Shown: one piece after another, positions 11,409 to 23,262 of the stretch
Position numbering within the stretch: the first letter of the stretch is position 1
How the letters are laid out: each line of letters opens with the position of its first letter
Source of the DNA: Rhizomys pruinosus
Lineage: Eukaryota > Chordata > Mammalia > Rodentia > Spalacidae
Length of the DNA: 64,000 nucleotides
Assembly: GCA_009823505.1 (NCBI GenBank)
Contig: VZQC01006595.1
Span: forward strand, 496,001 to 560,000
Reading direction: 5' to 3'
Notes under the pieces: model-generated
What the model saw: the letters and a program-made list of their open reading frames with translations, nothing else
What the model was told of the DNA's origin: nothing
Databases searched by the model: none
Program-made: the position numbers and the translations under genes

Positions 11409-13004
11409 TTCCTTTCTCTTTTTCAACAACATAGCAAAGCAGCTGTGTAGCCCCGGGTATAGTGCAGTCCCTCTCTGAGCCCTGGGCACCTCATCTGTGA
11501 ACACCCACTCCTCCCAGCTACTCCAGGGACTGGTGAGGGTCAAGGGAGACGTGGACAGGAACACGTCTTCTCCCCTCAGACAGGGTACACTGCAGCTGTT
11601 CATCTATCCAGCCAGGCCCAGGACATCCCAGTGGGAGCAGACGGGGCGTGGCCTGGCTGAGGGCGTGGGGCCCAGGCTTCGCAGAGTGGCCTAACTTCTC
11701 AGGGTGTCTGGCTTCTCATTGCTCAAATAGCGTTTCCATGCATCACCCTACATAATGGCACAGAGTACACCCTACTATCGTCCCCTGTTATAAATGAAGA
11801 GGTTGAAGTAAGGTTGAGAGGCCTGTGCCCCTGGTCAGAGGAAGCAGAGCCCAGCTCCTCGGAGTCCAGCACAAGCCTTAAGCTGTGCTTCTCCCTCATC
11901 CAGGCAGCGTCTTCGAGGCTAAGCACAGCCCAGATGGCTGCTGGATAGAAGCTGGACAGAGGCTCACAGACCAGCTCCTTCCCCGGCATGAGTCAGCAGA
12001 AGGACCCCGGATGGGAGCACGGACGCACTGCACTCCCCTGCTGGCCAGCTGGGGTCCCTTCCTCTCTTTGCAGCTCCAGGCTGATCTGGTTCCTGGTGCA
12101 GCACACAGTGTGGACCCACCCCTCACCCTCACAGAGAAGGAGGAGGAGTCCTGAGCACCAAAGGTTCACATGGCCTTCGCGCAGGCCCCGTGCCTAGAGG
12201 ACCCTGTGCTCACCACCCCACCGGGGCCCCTCCTGGCCTGAGCCTCGGAAGCCCCACTGGTCAAATGGTTCTCCCTTCCTATGAGGACTGACTGCGGAGT
12301 GTTGGGAGCATGAGGTATTGCCATTATTTGCTTTAAATGTCACACTGTACCATGCCCAGCATCCCATAAACCACAGGGCATGAGCCTCCTCAAACCAATT
12401 CAAAGGTGCTCAGAACCCCAAATAACAAATCCTGGCCTGTGCTGCCTCTGACTAGCCTCGCTGATCTACCTCAGCAGTCGGACAGTCAGTATAGACCAAG
12501 TGTCTCCTGGAGCCTCCCACAGGCAGGTTCCTGTCACAGGTCCTTCCACACCTGAGTACAGCCATATCAAGTAGCACTTCCCCAGAGTACAACACCCCGT
12601 CTCTGTCCTCAGAAGGGCAGCTGCCCAGGCTACAGCTCTGGATCTCAGAGTTGGGAACCTCAGGATGACCCCTGCCAGATCCTGGAACCCTGTGTCCAAG
12701 GGCTGACGGAAGCAGCTCACCCCACTGCTGCCTGTGAGGTGTCAGAGGGAGCACAGCTCTGTCCTGACCCCCAGCTGCAGCCGATAAAAGGTCCTGGATG
12801 AAACCCTCCTCAAGGTTGTGAACAACTCCCTGTCCAGGCATGGACTTCTGCATCCACTGTGTCATCAGGACAGGTTAGCCCCTGTCCCCAGAGCCACAGA
12901 AGTCGGAAGCAGTCAGTGTATGTGTCTGTCCTGAGCAGAAGGGTGCGTGTGCATGCATGCATATGTCTTTCTTATATGAGACACAACCATAACACGCACT
13001 AGTA

Positions 13005-13180
13005 ACAGTGCTCACCACTTACAGAGGGCTCACTGTGCAGGCCACCGTGCCAGGACCAGTGCCCTTCAATACCCTGAAGAAGCCTAAAAGATCACTGCAC
13101 ACCCCTGCTTTTCTACAGACAGGGAAACTGAGGCCCGGGAGGTGAGGTGGTGACCAGGGCACTGCCAGGCATCCAACTCG
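13005..13180 (-). mobile_element. MIR-like fragment
   Basis: CAGACAGGGAAACTGAGGCC with surrounding gap-tolerant similarity to the reverse MIR core. Old and diverged. Confidence 0.5.
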
Positions 13181-13772
13181 CCCATACTACGATGCCATGG
13201 GATTTGGCAAAGACCACAGAAGCAACTTCTGTGCAGCCTTGTACTGGGACCCGTGCCCTCCCGAGGTAGTGGGTTGGGCTCACAGCCATCTGGAGGCCAC
13301 ATGGGGCCACGAGCTTCCCACAGTGGACCACTACGCTCCTGTGGTTCTGTCAGAGACAGAGGGCTCCCAAGTCCAAGCTACCCCTGGTAAAGCCTGGAGG
13401 CCGGAGGAAGGGGACCCAGCCTGAATGGAGGAAGGTCTAGCTGGGACTTAAACATCCATTTCCTGTCACCATGGACCCGGTTACCCCGGGCCTGGCCTTC
13501 ACAAGCTGTAAACCATCAGGCTTAGAGTACAGACTTGAGGATACTAAAACTGGGGGGGTCTCACATGAGAATTAGAGGCCCGGGGCCAGAGCTGATTTTG
13601 TGATTCCAAAGGTCCCTGAATTGTGAAGAGCCATCTATTCTGTCTCCCACGCCTCGCTCCCCTGAGTAAACTCCTTCACCTCTCTGGGCCTCCGCTTCCT
13701 TTTGATCTGTGTGATACTAAGACTCTGAACTGCAACCTCTCTCTCAGAGGGACGATGTGTTCCATTACTCAC

Positions 13773-13837
13773 CCCGTGAGCTGGATGTGTGAGCCAGCCC
13801 CAGTCTCCATGGATGGTTGACGTGTCCAGCAAGTTCA
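13773..13837 (-). CDS. Epha8: Epha8 exon 2 (start of mature receptor)
   Basis: 65-bp exon. The acceptor is tgttttacag and the donor is CACGGG|gtgagt. With the single G left over from exon 1 it reads V-NLLDTSTIHGDWGWLTHPA-HG, the first beta strands of the Eph ligand-binding domain just after the signal peptide (residues of about 31-52). Phase 1 enters and phase 0 leaves, fitting exactly onto WDSINEV of exon 3. The 65-bp size is typical of Eph receptor exon 2. The intron to exon 3 is 7.3 kb, and the one to exon 1 is 4.6 kb. Confidence 0.95.
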
Positions 13838-16800
13838 CTGTAAAACAGGAGACAGGAGGGTGTTAGACCCCTGGAACCGTCTTCCCAGGTGGAGCCCTCA
13901 GCCCATTATTAACGGCCGTTCCCAGGAGCTCATGGTTCCTCACCCAGGAGGCCTGTCTTCGTTCTCCCACTGTGCCTGAAATTCAAGTTCCTCCTCTGTC
14001 CCTTCGGCGAACAGCCATGTCACTCCTAGGACATATGCTACCTAAGCCCTGGGCTCCCTGGTACAGCTGGTTGTGCAGAGGTGGGTCCTTCAGGCCTGGG
14101 CCAGAACCCTAGTTCAGCTTCCTTCTCAGCGGAATGGGAGTTGTGGTGTCTGATCCCCAGGGTGCTGTGAAGGTACCCTGACCTTGTCTCACTTAGGTGA
14201 CAGCATTCATATTAACTGTAAAGTTCCACCATCATCTGAGGATGGTTCTTAGTGTCCTAAGGATGGAGCCTGACACGCTAGACCTCCAAGGACAGTGACT
14301 GCAGAGCTGTGGAAGACTGAGAGCGGACTCCCGATCCTACCTACTGTTTCTAGCTCCGCCTGGGGAGCCTTTGATGCCACCTTGTCTGTGATGCCACCTC
14401 CTGACAGTTCAGAGGAGCAGCTAGCATTGTTTCCATTTTAGGGATGGAAGATGTGTGCCTCTGAGAGGTCTGGGAACTTGCCTAGAAGCCCAGGGGTCGC
14501 TGGTTGGCAGGGCTGGAACACAGCATCAGCGTCCTGCAAGGGTGGCCCAAGAGGCAACATCTCTTGGTGCTTCCCAGGTCAGGGGAAGGATATCTGGTTC
14601 AAAGCCAAGCCATAAGCCCACCCAGGGGACCTTGCACATCTGAACCACGAGGTAAAGAGCCCGCCTTCAGGGCCAGACACTCCTAGGTCCTTGTCACATC
14701 ATGGTCCCTCATTAGCACGTCTAGGTCCTTGTCACGTCATGGTCCCTCATTAGCACATCTAGGTCCTTGTCACATCGTGGTCCCTCATTAGCACGTCTGT
14801 CTGCTTTTGTGAGCCTCCATTTCCTCGTCTATGAAATGAGTTGGTAAGACCTAAGGATTAGGATGAGGGTAAGGAAGCCATTGTTAAAGCATGGGGGCCA
14901 GAACCTGGTTCAATGCTAGTCCCTGACAAATGCTCCCCTCCTCCCTCCATGTCCCTGTGTCCACCCACTCCCTCAAGAGGGTATAAGTACACCAGACTGT
15001 TCAGAGACCCGGGCTCCAGTCCCAGCTGGCTGCACCTGCTGTGTGTCCTAGGGTAAGTCCCTTACCCTCTCTGGGCCTTGCTGCCTTCAGATTTCTCTGG
15101 CCATGGCTGTGACCAAGGCCTTTGGCTGGGAGGCCCACGGCTCTCCATCTTTTTCCCACGGGTCTCTTTCTCCAATCATTCTGGGGTTTCATCTATCAGG
15201 GTTCGACATTGCAGAGGGTTTCAGCGAGGCCTCTTAGAACCTCTGGGCAGGTCCATGGACTAAGAATGTTCTTATGCACTCTTTTTTTTTTCTTCCTCCC
15301 AGCCCCTCCCTCTCCCACATCAGAGGCCTGGCTGAACCAGGGATAGGGCCTCTCACGCCCCTCCTCTCGGTCTCCAGCGGCTGGGTAGGGCGAGGAGTGG
15401 AGAGTGTCCACTGAGGAATGTCCCCTTCCCGAGCCTGCCCTGCACCAGGACACAGACAGAGCGAAGGAGGCTCTCATCTCCTCCCTCCCTTCCTCTCAGG
15501 CAATGGAGAGAAAAGTGGGTCAGGCGAGCTCTTTCCTCCCTCTGGCTAGGGGGAGGGGAGGGGGTTGCACTGCAGTTCCCCCCCCAAGACCAGTGGGCCC
15601 CATTAGGATAGAGGGTGAGGAAAGGGCACCCAGGGGTGTCCTCTCCTTAGCCCAGATCCCACATGTGTTTCTCAGGCTCTAGGCCCTTTCTCTGGGCATG
15701 AAATGGCCCAGCTCAGACCTGCTCTTACCTCAGAGGACCTGGAAAGAACAATTGCTACTGATGCTTCTCAGGACACCCTGACTTCAGGGTTACCTTCTGG
15801 GACCTTCCATCCCTGTGAAGTCCCATGGCCAGCCCTCAGATAATCCACAGATAAGTCAAAAGCCAATTCTATTGGATGCACAACAGGCTATGGGAGTCCA
15901 GACCCTCTGGACTCTAGACCCTCCTCTGGCCCATCTCCAGCTTCTGTACCTCACATCTCCATCCACAGGGAGGAGGGAGTGGAGTGTCTCCCAAGGGTGC
16001 GCAAGGCCAATGTGGGATGCGGCCTGAATGAAATTCCAACTCTGGGTCTGGCTGGCCTGGCTCATGTCCCCTTGGAAATTCAGACCTGCCCTAATACTCC
16101 ATGAGGTCAACAGCCGCTGGGTGTGTTCCCTACCCAGAAAGTAAGAGGTCTGGACTCCAAGACCCCTCATTGAACACCTCAGGCCTCAGTTTCTTCATCT
16201 GGAAGTCGCCATCAGGCAGCCCTCCCAGGCTTGCATGCACCAGCTAGTCCTAGTCCCGGGGACCACACAGGTCCGCTCAGCGCCGAGCAGCACAGATGAT
16301 TCCTTGGCGGCTCTAGCCTGACCGTGGAAGGCATTATGCGATTCCTTTTCTCTCCAGCACCGTCACCTTCCCCCATTCCATTTCACTGAGACTAATACTT
16401 AAATTGATTCACATTCCCTGAGGACACAGCACGTGACAGCGAGGCCGGAGAATCGTGGTGGCCGAGGGACATCATCCAGGACACAGAGAGACCACCAAGA
16501 GGTGGAGGGTGGTCCATCTGGGGACTGATAAACAGCTTGGCACCTGGTGGGGCTCGGGGAATCTCTGGGGGTGCATGGCTGCTCGGCAGCCACCGTGAAC
16601 AACGGGCAGCTGGCCAGGCTGGGCGCTGTCACCTCTGCTGGGCTCCAGCTGGGAAGAGTGCCTCTTCCCTGAGTCCAAACTGTCTCCCTAGCTGGTTCCA
16701 GCTCTGCGCCAGTCCAGGGACCATGCCGTAAGGGACTCCTGGGTGTCCTATGTGGAACCCAGGCCCAGGTTTCCATCCTGTAGCCATCTGAGTTGCATGG

Positions 16801-18416
16801 GCAAGCCCTGCTTGGCTGGGCACTAAGTCATCAGATGGCACGTTTCCTCTTTCCAGGCCTGCCTCTTCTCTGGCGGTGGCTCTTCTGTTTCTCACACCCC
16901 TCACTCAAGTCTGCCTGTGGCACCAGCTCTTGGGAAATGTCCCCTCCCCATGGGGCCCGGGACTCACAGCCTGTGACTGAAAGGTGCTGCTTCCTCCACA
17001 GAACTGCGAGGTAAGGACTTGGGATGCACATCTGACTCCTGTAGCCTTGCTGAGGGCTGCCTCAGAGACAGCCTCTCTAGGAAAACTCTTCTCTCAGGCT
17101 TTGGCCCCAAGGGCTCCTGGCCTCTTCCGGACTCACCTAGAACATCTTCCCCAAACACATCTCACCGTGATCTAGCCAGCCAGCCCCGTCTCCCCACCTC
17201 AGCCCACCTCAGCCATCCTGCGAAGGCCTCCACCTGCTTTCCTTGAATGTAGTATCTTAGCTACTCGGAGAGTACACAGCTCAGTGGGCATGAGTGCCAG
17301 TCTGAGGGTCTCTGTATATGCTGCGGCACCTACGTGCATGTGCAGGAGTCACGTGCATACTTGAATGTGCATGTGTCTATGCATGTGTTTGTATGTGTGC
17401 ACACGCGTGAGCAATGATTGAACTGCTGTATATGGCTCATGCCTGTGAGGCTCTGCTGGTCCATGTCTGCATGGAAGAGCCTGTGCTTGTGCACTGGGTG
17501 GGCCTCCTGAACTGAGTCCAGGGGGTCTCTGAGCAGGACAAACAGTTCAGTTTGCTTGGGAGTGACCACCACTGGAGTCCAGTCTACACAGTGAGAACAG
17601 TCCCAACCCTGGATGTGGTCCCAATCTCCTGCAGCCTCCTAGGCACGGACTCCCTCAGAAGCGGCCAGCCCAGGAGCTGGGCTGTGTGGATCAGGTCCCC
17701 TTGGTCTCCTGGCTGACTGAAGTGTCCAGTGGGGCTAAGGAGGGATGTGGACTAACAGCCCTGGAGTCCCTCTCCGCTCTCCTGTTCCTTCCGCCACCAG
17801 AAGTCACTTCCCAGACCCTTTTAATCCTGTTGACTCAGTGCCCTCCCATCTCCCTGGGGCCTCCGAGTGAAGGGGCCACCTGGCTTTGACCTAGACAAGA
17901 CCCTTCTCGCTGGGGTGGCCTCCCCAGTCACTGAGTCCCTGCCTGTCCTGCCCACCCCGCCTGCCACATGGATGGCTCTCTGCTGCTGTCCCTTCTCTGC
18001 CCCGGGCCAGCCTCTGGCCCTTCACCACCACCCCATTCTCAAGACACCTCTCACTGCCATGTCCCCCAACCCTGTCCAGTTCTCTGGTCCCTGACCCTCA
18101 AGGCCATCTTCATCCAGCCCCTTTCCTTCTGTCCTCTGAACCTTGTCCGTGCTTCTTGCGTCCCCGTCCCCGTCCCCGGTGCCAGCCACTCTGTTCTGCC
18201 TTCTGTCTGCGTGCTTCCCCTTCTCTGTTCCCTCTCCTCCATACCTCTTCTGCCTTCTGTCCAGTCCTGTCCCCTTGTCCCCACGTCCGATCCTCAGCTG
18301 TCCCCAGTCCTCCCCTCCTTTCCAGCGCCCAGCACTCTCCGGCTCCCAGGCACAGGGTCGAGGCCGGGAAGTTGCGCCCCGGGCAGCGCCGCCCCCGCCC
18401 CCGCCCCACCGCTCAC
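13838..18416 (-). other. Epha8: Epha8 intron 1
   Basis: 4.6-kb intron from the GT of exon 1 (18416-18415) to the AG at 13839-13838. It contains a three-copy 38-bp tandem repeat (14682-14795) and MIR-like fragments (14795-14900 and 14985-15095). A GT/CA-rich patch with many ATG/CAT steps lies around 17330-17410. Otherwise it is unique sequence without a supportable gene. Confidence 0.85.
14682..14795. repeat. 38-bp tandem repeat, three copies
   Basis: Three head-to-tail copies starting at 14682, 14720 and 14758 (core TCTAGGTCCTTGTCAC, end TCATTAGCAC) with one or two differences each. Confidence 0.9.
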
Positions 18417-18950
18417 CTTCTCCGCGCGCCGCGGACACGCAGGTGGCCGCCGCCGCGGCCGTGACGACCCAGAGTGCGGGGGGCAGGCGGGCCCGGGCGG
18501 GGGCCATGGCCGGGCGGCGCCGCGCTCCTGGGCTCGGGCTCGGCCCGGCGGCCGCGCGTGGCGCGCTCCTGCCTCTCCCGCACCCCGGCCAGCGCACACG
18601 CGGCTCAGCCGCACGCGGGCACCCGCGCCCGCCGCCGCCCCGGGCGGGGCCGGCACCGCGCGCAGCCAATCAGCGGCCAGGCAGGCGGGACGCAGAGCCC
18701 GCAACGCGGCCACCGGCCGGCAGCACGTGCGCACGCCCGCCCGGGTCGGCTCGGGCCTGGGGGCGTCGGCCCCGCGCCCCGCGCCCTGCTTGGACCCCGC
18801 TGCCTGAACGCGACCCTGTGACCCCCGATGCCCAGGGAGGACGCACCGCGCGCGGGCCGCGGCCACCAGCACGGCCACTCCCGCACACGCAGAGCCTCGC
18901 GGGGCACCAAGCGTGCAAACCTCCAGTGCATGGACCGAGGCCCTGGGGGC
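18350..18950 (-). promoter_or_regulatory. Epha8: CpG island with Epha8 promoter and 5' UTR
   Basis: About 600 bp of very high G+C with many CpG dinucleotides, the only such block in the window, centred on Epha8 exon 1. Upstream of the ATG on the minus strand there is a GC box (complement of 18642-18650, GGGCGGGGC on plus) and an inverted CCAAT box (CCAAT on plus at 18666-18670, about 160 bp 5' of the ATG). No TATA box is apparent. A CpG-island promoter with dispersed start sites is therefore likely; the transcription start itself cannot be fixed by reading. EphA8 is known to be developmentally restricted to the dorsal midbrain. Confidence 0.8.
18417..18507 (-). CDS. Epha8: Epha8 exon 1 coding part: signal peptide
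   Basis: The start codon is at 18507-18505. The 91 coding bases read MAPARARLPPALWVVTAAAA then ATCVSAARGE, followed by one base and the donor gtgagc. This is a classical signal peptide: basic n-region, hydrophobic PPALWVVTAAAAA core, and a cleavage region around VSA-A. It matches the start of the EphA8 precursor as I remember it from human. Splicing to exon 2 gives GE-VNLLD. The start is chosen because it is the only ATG in frame between the upstream stop (18672-18670) and the signal core. The exon lies in a very GC-rich CpG island. Confidence 0.95.
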
Positions 18951-19069
18951 ACAGAGAAGCTCCGCGGGACTTTGCTGTTGAGGATCTCGCGGCCTTCCCC
19001 ATCCAGAGACTCACTGGCCACCTTGGTTTGGAAAGACCCCAGAGATCAGTGCTCCTGAGCGCTCTAGAC

Positions 19070-19210
19070 GGGCGGGCAGAAGTCCTGGCTGCGTGGCCTG
19101 CGGCAAGTTTCTTAGCCTCGCTTAGCTTCCACGGCAGCAAAACAGCACTCACTGGGCCTGTGGTCCAGGGCTGTGGGGAGAGTTAAATGAAAGGGCTCAC
19201 CTAAGCCCTT
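19070..19210 (+). mobile_element. MIR-like fragment
   Basis: GTCCTGGCTGCGTGGCCTGC, GCAAGTTTCTTAGCCTCGC and GAGAGTTAAATGAAAGGG follow the MIR consensus order just upstream of the Epha8 CpG island. Confidence 0.55.
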
Positions 19211-20025
19211 GGCTTCGTTCAGGGCACGTGGCCTGGTCGTAATGATGTTGAGGTTCATTCACTTCCTCTTCACTCCCTCCTCGATTTCCAGATTCCCCTA
19301 ATGTCTAGTTCCACCCTAGAAAGAGGCACTCGTCCTAGGAAGGCCGCAGGCTGGGGGTGTGGGGAGGTGCAGGACCTCCCATCTTGCAGTCCTCTGAGCA
19401 ACAGCAGGAAGTGAGCCCTGCGGCGCCCAGAGACTAGCTTCAAGCGTGGATGCCAATGAGGATGAGGCCCCGGAGGCTGCCAGCTCCTGCTTGGCACAGC
19501 CTTCTGAGGCGATCATGCAGAAGGACCACTTGAAGAACACGTGCCGCGCACCGCACCGCCACCCCTTCTGTATCTATACACCTGCTGTAGTTTAAGCCCC
19601 AGACAGCCCTGCTGGGGAGGAGCAGCTAGAACGTCCTGGGCCTAACTTAGGGTTACCCAGTTAGATACTATTGAGGGGTCGACCATTTGGCTTTAAAGCC
19701 CATTTCTTTGTTTTGCATTTTATTACAAGGATGGAGGTGTGGGAGGGCGGTGCTAGATTTTTCTAGCAGCTTGGATTGACTGCCTTAAAACTGTATTGAC
19801 CCTCCTGTTACCAGAGGCATCCCACCAGATACTAACTAGAGATTGTTCATGGATGCTGTCATGGGGGTGGAGATATGGGGGGTAGTTTATAAGAGGCAAA
19901 TTTGACTGGACTGAGGGCAGTGAACTCAAATGCCCATGTGAGATGGGCAGCCGTCCTTGTGCCACTTGCTGGGAGAGTGACCAGCTCCAACAGTTCAGTA
20001 GCTATGTAAACTGTATTTTCTGCCT

Positions 20026-20192
20026 TTTTTTTTTTTTTTTTTTTGGTCTCTTTTTTTGAGACAGGGTCTCCCTTTAGTCCTGGCTGGCCTGGAGCTCACT
20101 CTGTAGACCAGGCTGGCCTTGGTCTCACAGAAATCCACCTGCCTCTGCCTCCTGAGTGCTGGGATTAAAGGTGTGCACCACCAAGCCCAGCT
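20026..20192 (-). mobile_element. B1 SINE
   Basis: T run, TTTGAGACAGGGTCTCCC, GTAGACCAGGCTGGCCTTGG and GGATTAAAGGTGTGCACC: full-length reverse B1. Confidence 0.92.
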
Positions 20193-20698
20193 GTCTGCCT
20201 TTTCCAAAAGCAGTTGTGTAGCAGAGTTGTTAACCTGGTATTTCCTGACTTTGAAAACTGTGCGGGGCAGCCACAGCCCACTGGACTTAGTACTAATCTT
20301 TTAAGTCCCACAGGTAGAAGAGACACATGTCACCCCTGGGGTGTGAGGACTGCAGGGGTAGTCACAGCCCCTGTGGACATCCCCTACTCCAGCTCCAGCT
20401 GCAGGAAACCCTAGCAGGTGCAGAGGTTTTGCTTGTCTGGTAGAGGTGAGGCTCCACCCACTATGCAGGTAAGGAACTAGGAGCTAGCTAGGATCATTCT
20501 CAGTCAGAATCTGCTCCTTGATCCAGATTTTCCTTAGCAAAATCACCGTCCCCGGGCTCCACAGGACACTAGAACGGGTCCTCTGGCTGCCCCATGCCCT
20601 GAGACGCTCCAGGTGTGCCCTCTCCTAGGAACGTCTGTTCTGAGCCCTGGCTGTCCTGGGTATCAGAGGGTGGTGGCAGGAGGTAAAAACTACTAAAC

Positions 20699-20867
20699 AC
20701 GGTGGCCGTGGTGGCACACGCCTTTAATCCCAGCACTGGGGAGGCAGAGGCAGGTAGATCTCTGTGAGTTCAAGGCCAGCCTGGTCTACATAGCGAGCTG
20801 CAGGCCAACTGAGACTAAAGGGTGACTCTGTCTTAATAAAAGACAAAAAAACACAAAAAACAAAAAA
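20699..20867 (+). mobile_element. B1 SINE
   Basis: GGTGGCACACGCCTTTAATC through AGTTCAAGGCCAGCCTGGTC to an A-rich tail, flanked by CTACTAAACAC and CTACTAGACAC target-site duplications. Confidence 0.92.
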
Positions 20868-21934
20868 ACCCTACTAGACACACTCCTGCAGTCTTGGGCA
20901 CATGGCACTGAGTGGCTGAGCAGCTTAGGGCACTGGGAGGTCTGAGAACAGGCGGGGGTCTGTCACTGAGCACCCTTGCACTGGACCCTGTATCACTGGC
21001 TCACTCCTACAGCACTGACAGGGACACTGGGAGGACCGGCAACACAAGAGGAGCCGGAATACTCTGGATGGTGTACCTGGGATCTGACGGTGGGGTCCTG
21101 TCTCCTCAGTGGACTGTGGGAGGGCAGGGGCCGTACAGGGTCCTGCTGGTGCACCATACATGTTAAGTGACCAAGTGACCCATGAGCTAGTGTCCAAGAG
21201 GCTGATACCCCATGCCCAAGGATGCCAGGCAGCTGGCAGCCGTTCCTGGCTGGATTTCTTGCTTCCAGGACCCTCAGACATGGCTGAGCACCCTCCCTCT
21301 CCCACCAGCCCAGGGAGACCTTGATCTGCAGAGCAGCCAGGCCAAGGTGGAAGCCTGGCTGAGCTGGGTGGCCTCTGAGCCACTTCTCCTGTCTTCCTCC
21401 GCCCCTCTAGCCTCAGGCATGGCCTGGGTCGGGCTGGAGGGGCTGGACACTCCATCTATTTGCATACCAATCTCTCCCTGGTCGCTGGAGAAGCCAGAGG
21501 AAATCAAGAGCTTGGGTTCCCAGTGTGACACCACACAGCTTCCATTTGGTAAACCCCCCCCCAGCTGTTTTCCAGAGTTGTAGTGGGCATGGAGGAATCT
21601 GGCACAGGCCCTCCAGCTGGGCGAGTGCCAGCTCCCAGGTAATATAATGTGACCTTCCCTTGAAGAATGAATGCAAGGCTGCAGGGAAGGCCACCTAGTC
21701 CCTAACGTTGTCCCACCGGCTGTCACCCACAGTTCAGGAGCCCTGTTTAAGCTTTGTCCTCCACCAGGACAAAGAGCACCAGGCAGGAGCATTTAAGGCA
21801 CTGTAATTCAATTTTTTTTCTAGTATCAAATTAAAAAGTCAAATGAAATAGTGAAATAAAATGTAAGAGTATATGTATAGACTGGAGGTTGCCTTGTGTG
21901 GAATATGAACTAATGGTTCGGTTCACTAATTCAG

Positions 21935-22062
21935 CCAGACACTGTGGCATCTGCCTGTACTCAGCACTCAGGAGGTGGGGGCAGGAGGATCAGGGTCATC
22001 TTTGGCTACGGACTGAATTTGAGACCAGCCTGGGCTACATGAGAACCTGTCTCAAAACAACC
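21935..22062 (+). mobile_element. Diverged B1-like SINE
   Basis: CAGACACTGTGGCATCTGCC, then GAGACCAGCCTGGGCTACAT and CTGTCTCAAAACA. Older than the other B1 copies. Confidence 0.75.
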
Positions 22063-22749
22063 ACGAACATCACGAATTCAGTGACTGTATATCAGACCCT
22101 CCCGTGAGGTAACGCCAGGTCTGGCCAATCCGGCAGACTACAAAGCCCAGGCATCTCTTCTCATTGAGATCCAGTGTAACCATAAAACAGATAAACAGGC
22201 GAGCACAAAACTCCCTCCAACATAAGGGGATGTCACAGAAGCTTTAGGCACCAAAACTTAAAATCTATTTACAATTTAAAAATACGTATTTTTAAAGTCC
22301 CTTTTAAGCATAAATGTTGCATGTAATTTAGTCTTTTTCAGTGGCTCCGAGTCATCTGTGAACAAAGAATTCCTGATTCCATATGGAAACGGACCCAGAG
22401 ATGAGCTCGTCAGTGCCACTGCATGGGGACAAGTCTAAGACATACATCCTTGAGGCCACTGAGGTTGGTGGGCTGATTTGCCCTGGAGCCAAGCGACCCA
22501 GCGTGACTTGGCTCTACTCTGTTCTGAAGTCAGGCAGTGGCCTCTTCCCTTTGCTGTAGGGAGGGTCTTCTGTCTCCAACATTGTGGTTTCTGATTCATT
22601 GTGGGCTTTAGTGAACATTCTGTGTGTTGTTAGACCTGGATGTAAATATTGTTAGACCCATGGGCTCCAAGCGAGGCACTTTCAGGGGTGGATGGAGGCC
22701 AGGAACCTCTTCTCTTCGTGCTTCTTCTTAGGATGCTGGTCTTCAGGTT

Positions 22750-22803
22750 GGAGGGTAAGACATGTGTCATTGGAAATACATAAGAGATGTATTAATGGCT
22801 GAG
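22750..22803. repeat. 54-bp direct repeat, left copy
   Basis: Immediately precedes the LTR at 22804. 52 of 54 bases are identical to 23209-23262. Begins GGAGGGTAAGA, ends GTATTAATGGCTGAG. Confidence 0.9.
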
Positions 22804-23208
22804 TGCTGGATAGCTTTAGTGTCAACTTGACACACCTGGGTTGAGGGAGCCTCAATTGGGGAATTGGCTCCATTGGATTGGCCTGTGGCCACGTCTGTGG
22901 AGTACTGTCTTCATTGCTGAGCAATGTGGGAGGGCCCAGCCCACAATGGGTGTTACCACCCTGGGCAGGTTGCTGTGTACCGTATAAGAAGGCAGGCTGG
23001 GCATGAGCCAGGGGACCAAGCCAGTGAACAGAATTCCTTCATGGCCTGTGCTTCAGCTCCTGCCTCCAGGTTCCTGCCCTAAGTTCCTGCCTTGGGCTCC
23101 CTGAGTGATGAACTGTGACCCAGGAGATGTAAGCTGAATAAACCCTTTCCTCCCCAAGTTAGTGTCGGTCAGAATGTTTTGTCACAGCAATTGAAGAGAA
23201 ACTAGAAC
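22804..23208 (+). mobile_element. Solo LTR, ERVL-MaLR type (copy 1)
   Basis: About 405 bp, closely similar along its whole length to the copy at 46450-46854. It has TGCTGGATAGC...GTCAACTTGACAC near the start, a TATA-like GTATAAG near the middle and an AATAAACCCTTTCC polyadenylation-like motif near the end. There is no internal retroviral coding sequence beside it, so it is a solo LTR. The 5' terminus lacks two bases present in copy 2. It is flanked by 54-bp direct repeats (22750-22803 and 23209-23262). The family name is inferred from the TG...CA ends and 5-bp duplication of copy 2. Confidence 0.7.
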
Positions 23209-23262
23209 GGAGGGTAAGAGATGTGTCACTGGAAATACATAAGAGATGTATTAATGGCTGAG
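23209..23262. repeat. 54-bp direct repeat, right copy
   Basis: Immediately follows the LTR ending at 23208. Differs from the left copy at two positions. Far longer than the 4-6 bp duplication made by retroviral-type integration. Confidence 0.9.

Larger units (their letters stand above)
6495..13772 (-). other. Epha8: Epha8 intron 2
   Basis: 7.3-kb intron. It holds a B4-type SINE (6867-7080), an L1 3' end split by nested SINEs (7275-8868), an ID element with a CCACCT/CATCAC-rich tail (8871-9105), an unclassified AT-rich repeat-like block (10150-11100), a B1 (11247-11408) and MIR remnants near 11.7-11.9 and 13.0-13.2 kb. At 9863-9975 there is a short non-repetitive block with ATTAATGG and AAATTAATCAGC motifs. 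No coding exon is seen. Confidence 0.85.

Noticed and set aside
18143..19186. 347-residue open frame on plus antisense to Epha8 exon 1
   Set aside because: It lies in a GC-rich CpG island where stops are rare. The translation is Pro/Arg/Ala low complexity with no recognisable domain, and the Epha8 signal exon on the other strand explains the sequence.
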